A program made the translations under genes and the position numbers. Below are positions 1-5,178 of a stretch of 6,854 nucleotides of DNA, piece after piece; position 1 is the stretch's first letter; each line of letters starts with the position of its first letter. Source of the stretch: Pseudomonadota bacterium (lineage in GTDB: Bacteria; Pseudomonadota; Gammaproteobacteria; Burkholderiales; SHXO01); assembly GCA_023430065.1 (NCBI GenBank), contig JAEZCG010000154.1, forward strand, positions 1 to 6,854, in the 5' to 3' direction. Under the pieces are notes generated by a model that did no database searches, had not been told where the DNA came from, and saw only the letters and a list, made by a program, of their open reading frames with translations.

Positions 1-52
1 GCCTTTCCCCTCGCGCTCGGCCGGCGCAGGCGGTCGAGCGTCGACTACTGCG

Positions 53-247
53 CTACTTGCTGCGCTCGTCCTTCGGCGTCGGAACCGAGATGGGGTCGCT
101 TGCCGGGAAGGTTTCGGTCAGCGCCTCGTCGATGAGTTCTTCCCCGTGCTCGTCCTTGGGTAGACGCGGCGCGAGTTCCGAACCCTCGTCCTTCTCCTCG
201 CGCTCCGGGTGCTTGGACGGTGTATCGCGTGTGGACTTCGTCTTCAT
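53..247 (-). CDS. Small charged hypothetical protein with ETFPASDP motif
   Basis: A 64-residue protein of unknown function. The first 38 residues are very rich in Lys, Glu, Asp and Arg and look disordered. Residues 39-55 carry IDEALTETFPASDPISV, which matches a short motif (E/D-ALxETFPASDP) that I recall from many uncharacterised small proteins of Proteobacteria; the role of that motif is unknown to me. There is no signal peptide, membrane segment or cysteine. The start is supported by a good Shine-Dalgarno (AGGAG on the minus strand, 6 nt before ATG). The gene is divergent from the FRG-domain gene. The conserved motif and ribosome binding site make it more credible than the overlapping plus-strand extension of the FRG frame, which would need a TTG start at 57 and has low-complexity Ser-rich sequence there. 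Existence is likely; function is open. Confidence 0.8.
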   Translation of the reverse strand: MKTKSTRDTPSKHPEREEKDEGSELAPRLPKDEHGEELIDEALTETFPASDPISVPTPKDERSK

Positions 248-332
248 GCTGGTCTCCTCGATGGTATGGAACCGAGGCTACGGCAATTTCGGGACCCGGC
301 CTCCGGCACGGCCACTGCTCGACTCCGGGTGC
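248..332. other. Divergent intergenic region
   Basis: An 85-bp gap between the divergent small gene and the FRG gene, so it should hold promoters for both if the FRG start at 333 is right. The stretch around 288-292 (caattt) is locally AT-richer. I looked for sigma70-like boxes on both strands. The best on the minus strand is TTGCCG and TACCAT with only 14 nt between them, which is too short to call. No operator-like palindrome stands out. Confidence 0.4.
254..258 (-). promoter_or_regulatory. Shine-Dalgarno of the small ETFPASDP protein
   Basis: Minus strand reads AGGAG, followed by 6 nt and then the ATG ending at 247. It supports both the reality and the start of this short gene. Confidence 0.7.
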
Positions 333-1064
333 ATGGGCACCGACAACGCGCCGCCGATCGAGAGCGTCTCCGACCTGCTGCAGGCCACGCTGCGACAGCG
401 GATGGACGGGCCGGCGCACGCCGACACGTGGCTATACCGGGGTCAGGCGCGCGGCCGCGCCGCGCTGATTGCCTCGGCCGGCCGAATCCCGGCGCTGACC
501 AGCGGTGCGGACGAGGACCTGCGCATGTTCCGCGCGTGGAAGCAGCGGGCCTCGTTCTACGAGCGCACGATTCCCGGACGGGACTGGGAGGCCCTGGCCG
601 TCGCCGCCCATCATGGGCTTGCCACCCGGCTGCTCGACTGGTCGCTCAATCCCCTCGTCGCGCTGTTTTTCAGCGTGCTCGCACCGCCGGACGAGGAACC
701 GGAAGCCGATGGCGCCTTCTTCGTGTTCCGTGTCGAACGCGTCATCGACGTCGAGCGCGATCGCATCGGCGAGGTCGCTCAGGTGGCGGTCCTGTTTCCC
801 GCCGGCCATACGCACCGCGTGATCCGCCAGCGCGGCGCGTTCACCTATCATCCCGATCCGCGTCAGCCCCTCGAATTGTGCGAGCGGCAGTTGTCGCGCC
901 ACCCGGTTCCACGCCGTGCCAAGCACCGGTTGCGCACCGAGTTGGACCGGCTGGGCATCAACCACGAGATGCTGTTCCCCGACCTCGAGGGGTTCTCGCG
1001 CCACCTCAACTGGCTGGCGCGCGTGCACGGCGCCACCCCCGGTCTTCCCGACGCGGACGACTAG
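333..1064 (+). CDS. FRG-domain protein
   Basis: A 243-residue protein that fits the FRG domain family (named for an F/Y-R-G motif); the biochemical activity is not established. Motifs in order: WLYRGQ at 33-38; AAHHGLATRLLDW at 91-103 running into NPLVALFFS at 106-114, the hallmark segment of the family; RVIRQRGAFTYHP at 162-174; and INHEMLFPDLEGFSRHL near 209-225, the usual C-terminal FRG signature. The domain fills almost the whole protein, with no fused nuclease, transmembrane or sensor domain, and no signal peptide, so it is probably cytoplasmic. I chose ATG 333 because it places the domain about 30 residues from the N-terminus, as is common. The in-frame starts upstream (246, 261, TTG 57) overlap the divergent gene or its leader. 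No start has a strong ribosome binding site, so the N-terminus is uncertain. The mscS-like gene follows after 60 bp on the same strand. Confidence 0.85.
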   Translation: MGTDNAPPIESVSDLLQATLRQRMDGPAHADTWLYRGQARGRAALIASAGRIPALTSGADEDLRMFRAWKQRASFYERTIPGRDWEALAVAAHHGLATRLLDWSLNPLVALFFSVLAPPDEEPEADGAFFVFRVERVIDVERDRIGEVAQVAVLFPAGHTHRVIRQRGAFTYHPDPRQPLELCERQLSRHPVPRRAKHRLRTELDRLGINHEMLFPDLEGFSRHLNWLARVHGATPGLPDADD

Positions 1065-1124
1065 CACCGTAGACTGCCCGGCATGCGTTATCCTTCGGCG
1101 CATGTACGACAACCGGCATGCCCG
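1065..1124 (+). other. Short gap between FRG gene and MscS-type gene
   Basis: Sixty bases with no hairpin and T-run terminator, so readthrough from the FRG gene is possible. A TATCCT at 1089-1094 resembles a -10 box, but the nearest -35-like element (TAGACT, 1070-1075) lies only 13 nt upstream, so I do not call a promoter. An in-frame ATG at 1083 would extend the channel by 14 residues; neither candidate start has a clear Shine-Dalgarno. Confidence 0.35.
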
Positions 1125-1949
1125 ATGGACAGCCTGAATCTCCCGCACATCGGCAGCGAGCTCGCGGCCACCGTGGTCATCATCGTGGCGGTGGTGCTGG
1201 CCAACCTCGCCATTTCGGCGGTGCTGCGATCGCGCTCCTGGTTGTCGCGCGAGACGAAGCTGCGCGGCTCGGTCTTCTGGCGCAACTTCTCCCTGCTGCT
1301 TGCCCTGCTCGCCCTGCTGTTCGTCTGGCGCACCGAGCTGCGCGCGGCTGCCCTGTCGCTGGCCGCCTTGAGCGTCGCCCTGGTGATCGCCGGCAAGGAA
1401 CTGCTCACCTCCATCCTGGGCTACGCGCATCGAACCACGACCGGCACCTTCCGCTTCGGGGACGTCATCGAGATCAACGGGGTGCGTGGGGAGGTGATCG
1501 ATCAGACGCTGCTGTCCACCACCATGCTGGAGATGAGCGAGGAGCACCAGTTCACCGGCCGCGTGGTGCAGTTCCCGAACAGCTTCTTCGTCCTGCATCC
1601 GGTGCGCAATTTCTCCAGTCTCGGGGACTACCAGCTCGGCATCCTCGCGGTTCCGCTGGAGCGCGGAACGGACATCGAACAGGCGAGAGCATCCCTGGAG
1701 CGGGTCGCGCGCGAGGTGTGCTCCGAATTCATCGGGCCGACGGGCCGCGCGCTGCGCGCGCTGGAGGGGGAGCAGTTCGTCGTGATGCCCTCTGCGGAAC
1801 CGCGCGTCACCGTGCGCCTGCCGGATGCCGGCAAGGTCGTTCTCGCCTTGCGCTTCCCCTGCCGCAGCGACCAGCGCACCCGCACGGAACAGGAGATCCT
1901 GGTGCGCTACCTGTCCGCCATGAACCAGCAGGAACAGGCGACCGCCTGA
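1125..1949 (+). CDS. Small-conductance mechanosensitive ion channel (MscS family)
   Basis: A 274-residue inner-membrane channel expected to open under membrane tension and release solutes during hypo-osmotic shock. Three hydrophobic segments are visible: about 12-34, 50-68 and 72-99. The third is the Ala/Gly/Leu-rich pore helix typical of MscS and ends in KELLTSILGY. It is followed by the beta domain: FRFGDVIEINGVRGEV at 109-124, then STTMLEM at 131-137 and VVQFPNSFF at 147-155, all standard MscS signatures. Residues from about 168 to 265 form the cytoplasmic alpha/beta part. The length is close to E. coli MscS (286 aa), with no extra N-terminal membrane helices or periplasmic domain. ATG 1125 gives a short hydrophilic N-terminus before the first helix; ATG 1083 is the alternative. 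The gene converges on ybdK with 19 bp between stop codons. Confidence 0.93.
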   Translation: MDSLNLPHIGSELAATVVIIVAVVLANLAISAVLRSRSWLSRETKLRGSVFWRNFSLLLALLALLFVWRTELRAAALSLAALSVALVIAGKELLTSILGYAHRTTTGTFRFGDVIEINGVRGEVIDQTLLSTTMLEMSEEHQFTGRVVQFPNSFFVLHPVRNFSSLGDYQLGILAVPLERGTDIEQARASLERVAREVCSEFIGPTGRALRALEGEQFVVMPSAEPRVTVRLPDAGKVVLALRFPCRSDQRTRTEQEILVRYLSAMNQQEQATA

Positions 1950-1968
1950 TGTGCTCGACGCAACGGGT

Positions 1969-3096
1969 TCATGCCGCGCGCGCGGTGCGCCACACGTCAC
2001 ACTGGGCGTGGACGACGTCGCTGAGCGATTGCGTTCGCTTGTAGGTCTCGCGCAGCCATGCGCTGTCGTTGCGGCCTTCCTCGACCTCGTCGCGCAGTCC
2101 CTGCAGTGCCTGTGCGGCGGACATGTCGGAAGCGTAGTGCCGGGCGAGATCGAGCGTGCGCAGCAGGTCGTCCCGCAGGGGCGCCTTCTCCCGCGTCGCG
2201 ACGTCGATGAACTCGGCGCCGATGCCGAAGCGGCACGCCAGAAAGCGGTTGTATCCGTACACCCGGTACTGATCCGGATCCAGCGGCGGAGGACCGCTGT
2301 CGACCAGCGCCCGCACCAGCGCCTGCGCGAATGCCGCGAGCGCCGCCGCGCGTTCGACGGTGAGCGGCGTATCGCATACGCGGATCTCGATCGTTCCGAA
2401 TTCCGGCTTGGGACGGATGTCCCAGTAGAAATCCTTCATGCTCTCCACCACCTTCAGGGCGCGCATGTCGTCGAAGTAGGTCTCGAACTCGGTCCAGTTG
2501 CGCACCGTGGGCATGCAGCCGGAGAGAGGAAAGGCGTTGACGCTGTTCAGCCGTGCCGAGTCGAAGCCGGTATCGACGCCCTGCAGGAACGGGGAGGCAG
2601 CCGAGAGCACGATGAAGTGGGGCATGTATCGCGCGAGCGCGTGCACGACGGCGATGGCGCGATCGCCACTCTCGCAGCCGATGTGAATGTGCTGCCCGAA
2701 CACCGTGAACTGCTTGGCGAGGTAGCCGTACAGCTCGCTCAGATGGTGGAAGCGCGGCGCATCGTAGATGCGCCGGTCGCTCCAGTGCTGGAACGGATGA
2801 GCGCCGCCGCCGGCAATGCCGAGGTTGAGGCGTTCCGCCTGCGCCACGACGAGGTCGCGCAGGGACAGCAGTTCCGCGAGCAGGTCCGCGTGCTGCGTGT
2901 GCACCCCGGTGCTGATCTCGAGCATGCTGCGCGTGATCTCCGGTTTGATGTCGCCTGCATGGGTCTGCTTGGCGAGCAGGCGCAGCAGGTCCGGTGCGCT
3001 CCCGGACAAGTCGTAGTCGCGGCGGTTGACGATCTGCAGTTCCAGTTCGACGCCGAACGTGAACGGCGCGGAGGACTTGAACGTGAGTTCGCTCAT
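1969..3096 (-). CDS. ybdK: YbdK-type carboxylate-amine ligase (GCS2 family)
   Basis: A 375-residue cytoplasmic ATP-dependent ligase of the glutamate-cysteine ligase 2 family. E. coli YbdK has only weak gamma-glutamylcysteine synthetase activity and its true substrate is uncertain, so the substrate here is unknown. Motifs follow E. coli YbdK closely: GVELELQIV at 15-23 (metal/ATP-site glutamates), SMLEISTGVH at 57-66, GGGAHPFQHW at 96-105, FGQHIHIG at 133-140, SAASPFLQGVDTGF at 165-178, DFYWDIRPKPEFG at 222-234 and TIEIRVCDTPLT at 235-246 (the ExR pair). All look intact, and the length is that of the family. ATG 3096 is chosen over the longer upstream frame because a perfect AGGAGG lies 7 nt before it and homology starts there. 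The start overlaps the antiporter stop as ATGA, which implies translational coupling and shared regulation. Confidence 0.95.
   Translation of the reverse strand: MSELTFKSSAPFTFGVELELQIVNRRDYDLSGSAPDLLRLLAKQTHAGDIKPEITRSMLEISTGVHTQHADLLAELLSLRDLVVAQAERLNLGIAGGGAHPFQHWSDRRIYDAPRFHHLSELYGYLAKQFTVFGQHIHIGCESGDRAIAVVHALARYMPHFIVLSAASPFLQGVDTGFDSARLNSVNAFPLSGCMPTVRNWTEFETYFDDMRALKVVESMKDFYWDIRPKPEFGTIEIRVCDTPLTVERAAALAAFAQALVRALVDSGPPPLDPDQYRVYGYNRFLACRFGIGAEFIDVATREKAPLRDDLLRTLDLARHYASDMSAAQALQGLRDEVEEGRNDSAWLRETYKRTQSLSDVVHAQCDVWRTARAA
1974..1985. repeat. Perfect GC-alternating palindrome at the 3' end of ybdK
   Basis: CCGCGCGCGCGG is a 12-bp perfect palindrome of alternating C and G lying in the last codons of ybdK (encoding the Thr-Ala-Arg-Ala-Ala end). 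It sits beside the 19-bp convergent junction with the MscS-type gene. There is no flanking T-run, so it is not a standard intrinsic terminator. It may simply reflect codon use at high GC. Confidence 0.5.
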
Positions 3097-4304
3097 GTCG
3101 ATCCCTCCTGACGCGACTCGCCGCCCAGCACCATGCCGAGTTGCGCAAGAGCGGGGCCCAGCAGCGTCATCACCAGCACGCCGGCGAGCACGATGCCGGC
3201 GAGTTCCACACCGAACGCGGGATAGTGCTCGCTGGTGAATTGCACCAGCAGGACTGCCACCGCCGCCATCGGCGACAGCAGCAGCGCGAGCAGGGCGGCT
3301 TTGCGCGGCGGCAGTCCGGACAGGGGTGCGAAGGCCAGCACGCCGAGCAGCTTGCCGAGGAAGCGCGCCGCCACGAACGCCACCGCGGGAAGCCCTGCGA
3401 GCGCGACGTCTCTCCACTCCAGGTGCGCACCGGTGAGGACGAACAGGCCGACGATGAAGAACTGCGCATTGGTCCCGAACTCGACCGGCATCAGGTGCCT
3501 ACCGCGATCGCGATTGCGCACGACGATCCCGAATGCGAGCAGGGTCAGCAGGACGGACACGCGCAAGGCAGTCGCGAGCCCCACCAGCAGGAAGATCATC
3601 GAGACCAGCAGGATGAACTGCAATACCTCGCGCTTGCCCAGCCAGCCCGCGAACAAAAGGGTCACCGCGCTGGCGGCGATCCCCAGCGCGAGGGCCCCGG
3701 CGAGCAGGTAGGCAGGATGCAGCAGCATCACGTACAGGCCGCCGGCGTAGTCCATGTGCAGGTTGGCGAGCAGCATGGTGACCGCGACCACCGAGAACAT
3801 GCTGTTGAGCGCGGTGAGGTTCACGGCGTGCTCGGTCAGCGGGCCATCGGCGCGTTGCTCGTGCAGCACCGCCAGCAGCACCGACGGAGCCGTTCCCATG
3901 CCGATTGCGGCGGCCATTGCGGCCAGCAGCGGCGTCACCGACAGCGTGCGCAGCGCGAAGTAGACGAGCAGGAATGCCAGCGCGCTTTCAGCGAGGCTGG
4001 TCACGATCAGCCAGCGGTTCTTGCGCAACCACGCCAGTTCAAGCCGCGAGCCCAGTTCGAACAGCACCAGGCCCAGCGCGATGTCGAGGACCAGGCGCGC
4101 GCTGTCGCGCATGCCCTCGTCGAGAATGCCCAAGGCGCCGGGCCCGAGCAGCGTGCCGGCGAGCAGGTAGCCGGAAATGCGCGGCAGGCTGAGCACGCGC
4201 CTGAACAGCTCGCCGCACGCGAGTCCAGCGAGGAGAATGGCCCCGGCCCAGGTGAGTTCACCCAACGCGAACGGGAAGGCGGGCAGGAAATCCAGTGCTT
4301 CCAC
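3093..4304 (-). CDS. CPA2-type cation:proton antiporter, membrane domain only
   Basis: A 403-residue inner-membrane protein of the Na+/H+ exchanger (CPA2) fold, predicted to exchange Na+ or K+ for H+. About 11-13 hydrophobic helices run through the whole length. Family features: PRISGYLLAGTLLGPGALG at 41-59, LGLVLFELGSRLEL at 77-90, GMGTAPSVLLAVL at 135-147 (the unwound-helix region), and basic residues R314 and K318 in a late helix (VAARFLGKLLG). There is no C-terminal RCK/TrkA-N nucleotide-binding domain, so it is not a full KefB/KefC. At the usual transport-site acidic pair it reads TALNSMFSVV (164-173), with Asn167-Ser168 instead of an Asp-containing pair, which is odd. The start is GTG at 4304, with AGGAG about 10 nt upstream; no earlier start is available in frame. 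It overlaps ybdK by 4 nt and lies 223 bp downstream of lutC. Confidence 0.9.
   Translation of the reverse strand: MEALDFLPAFPFALGELTWAGAILLAGLACGELFRRVLSLPRISGYLLAGTLLGPGALGILDEGMRDSARLVLDIALGLVLFELGSRLELAWLRKNRWLIVTSLAESALAFLLVYFALRTLSVTPLLAAMAAAIGMGTAPSVLLAVLHEQRADGPLTEHAVNLTALNSMFSVVAVTMLLANLHMDYAGGLYVMLLHPAYLLAGALALGIAASAVTLLFAGWLGKREVLQFILLVSMIFLLVGLATALRVSVLLTLLAFGIVVRNRDRGRHLMPVEFGTNAQFFIVGLFVLTGAHLEWRDVALAGLPAVAFVAARFLGKLLGVLAFAPLSGLPPRKAALLALLLSPMAAVAVLLVQFTSEHYPAFGVELAGIVLAGVLVMTLLGPALAQLGMVLGGESRQEGST
3104..3109 (-). promoter_or_regulatory. Shine-Dalgarno of ybdK inside the antiporter gene
   Basis: Minus strand reads AGGAGG, 7 nt before the ybdK ATG and lying in the antiporter codons for Gln-Glu-Gly. 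This consensus site decides the ybdK start and, with the ATGA overlap, indicates coupled translation. Confidence 0.85.
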
Positions 4305-4314
4305 GCTCGTCGGA

Positions 4315-4319
4315 CTCCT
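4315..4319 (-). promoter_or_regulatory. Probable Shine-Dalgarno of the antiporter
   Basis: Minus strand AGGAG, 10 nt before the GTG start. The spacing is a little long but workable; it supports the GTG as the start. Confidence 0.5.
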
Positions 4320-4426
4320 CTTCGATGTCGGGAAAGCATGCCACCGCGGCGCATGCCGCGATCGCGCGTGTAGTTATTGCAGCGCCGGAGCGGAGACGGA
4401 TACCCGGGCGTCGGGCGGTTCGGAGG

Positions 4427-4452
4427 GCGGCGTGCGCCAACGGCCACGCCGC
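4427..4452 (-). terminator. Strong GC hairpin downstream of lutC, possible terminator
   Basis: GCGGCGTG (4427-4434) pairs perfectly with CACGCCGC (4445-4452). Inside it, GCC (4436-4438) pairs with GGC (4442-4444) around an AAC loop, leaving one bulged C at 4435. This gives an 11-bp stem with a 3-nt loop, about 75 nt past the lutC stop. No T-run follows on either strand, so intrinsic termination is not assured. It may instead protect the lut mRNA 3' end or act in the antiporter leader. Confidence 0.4.
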
Positions 4453-4527
4453 GGCCGGCCCTTGCGCGGCGCGATCATGAACGGCCGGGGCGAGATCGAC
4501 AACTGCGTTTTCGTACAGTTTCGGCTG

Positions 4528-5178
4528 TCAGCCGCGCACCAGCACGACGTGCACCCGCATTGGCCCGTGGATCCCGAGCACGAGCGTCAGTTCGATGTCG
4601 GCGGTGCGGGAGGGCCCCGACACGAACGCCACCTGCCGCGGCAGGTCGCCCCGCTCCCGGCGCAGGAGATCCCATCCATCCTCCATGCTGCGCACCAGCC
4701 GTGACGCCGGCACGACGGCCACGTGGGTCTCGGGCAGGAGGCTGGTGGCCGGGTGCGTGTCGGCACCGGACAGCAGCATCAACGTACCGGTCTCGGCCAC
4801 CGCGCAGAACGTCCCGGTGATCCCGATCTTGTCCTCGCCGGTGGCTGCGCGCCCCTCGACGGCGAGTCCGGCGGCCTCCCAGGGCAGTCCAGCGAACTCG
4901 GGCCAGCACACGCCGGTCGTGGGCAATGCTCGCTCCGACAGATAGCGCGCAACCGCCGCCGGGACCTCGTCCGTGCCGGCCACCTCGTCGACCGTGGTGG
5001 ACAACACCATGCATCGCTCCTTGAACCGCTCGACCGGATCCCAGTCCATGATCGGCTGCGGCCCGCGAGGATGCGCACGCAGTTTCTCGCGCATGTCGGC
5101 ACTCTGGCGTTCGCTGAGCGGCGCCTTGCGTCCCAGCGAGGTGCGGATGCGGCCGAGGATGTTGTCTCGCGCGCTCAT
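4528..5178 (-). CDS. lutC: Lactate utilization protein C (LutC / YkgG family)
   Basis: A 216-residue LUD-domain protein, the small subunit of the LutABC complex that oxidises L-lactate to pyruvate in the cytoplasm. The N-terminus (ARDNILGRIRTSLG, 3-16) is the usual start of the family. The LUD domain follows from about 50 to the end, with GITGTFCAVAETGTL at 119-133, LPETHVAVVP at 148-157 and SGPSRTADIELTLVLGIHGP at 187-206, the C-terminal signature. It is of normal family length. I chose ATG 5178 over the longer upstream frame because it overlaps the lutB stop as ATGA, homology begins there, and a GGGG-type weak ribosome binding site lies about 6 nt upstream. It is the last gene of the operon here. 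LutC has no iron-sulfur cysteine motif, as is normal. Confidence 0.95.
   Translation of the reverse strand: MSARDNILGRIRTSLGRKAPLSERQSADMREKLRAHPRGPQPIMDWDPVERFKERCMVLSTTVDEVAGTDEVPAAVARYLSERALPTTGVCWPEFAGLPWEAAGLAVEGRAATGEDKIGITGTFCAVAETGTLMLLSGADTHPATSLLPETHVAVVPASRLVRSMEDGWDLLRRERGDLPRQVAFVSGPSRTADIELTLVLGIHGPMRVHVVLVRG

Larger units (their letters stand above)
4305..4527. other. Intergenic region between lutC and the antiporter
   Basis: A 223-bp noncoding stretch and the only sizeable gap on the minus-strand side. It must hold the end of the lut transcript and/or the antiporter promoter. It contains a strong hairpin (4427-4452, listed separately), a small inverted repeat GCGGC-GCAT-GCCGC at 4346-4359 in the antiporter leader, and a weak imperfect inverted repeat AACTG...CAGTT at 4501-4520 just after the lutC stop. 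A locally AT-rich patch at 4370-4379 (gtagttattg) could be part of an antiporter promoter on the minus strand, but I cannot assign convincing -35 and -10 boxes. No short ORF here looks coding. Confidence 0.6.

Noticed and set aside
33..45. GTCGA-GCG-TCGAC hairpin downstream of the small gene as a terminator
   Set aside because: A 5-bp stem without a T-run; such repeats are common by chance in this composition.
57..332. A longer N-terminus for the FRG protein from TTG 57
   Set aside because: The extra stretch is Ser/Gly-rich, lies opposite the conserved small gene, and adds nothing resembling the family.
1070..1094. TAGACT and TATCCT as a promoter for the MscS-type gene
   Set aside because: The 13-nt spacing is too short for a sigma70 promoter and both boxes match only partly.
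432..2000. A 522-codon open frame on the minus strand across the FRG and MscS-type genes
   Set aside because: It is antisense to two genes with clear family motifs, has low-complexity Arg/Gln/Gly/Ala-rich sequence with no recognisable domain, and is typical of high-GC shadow frames.
1951..3111. A 386-codon open frame on the plus strand opposite ybdK
   Set aside because: It is the mirror of a strongly conserved gene and the translation shows no domain.
3141..4373. A 410-codon plus-strand frame rich in Gln, Glu, His and Arg opposite the antiporter
   Set aside because: Its composition is what the complement of a Leu/Ala/Val-rich membrane protein produces. It resembles a coiled coil only by artefact.
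4501..4520. AACTG...CAGTT inverted repeat right after the lutC stop as a terminator
   Set aside because: The stem is only 5 bp plus 2 bp with a bulge and has no T-run; too weak to call.
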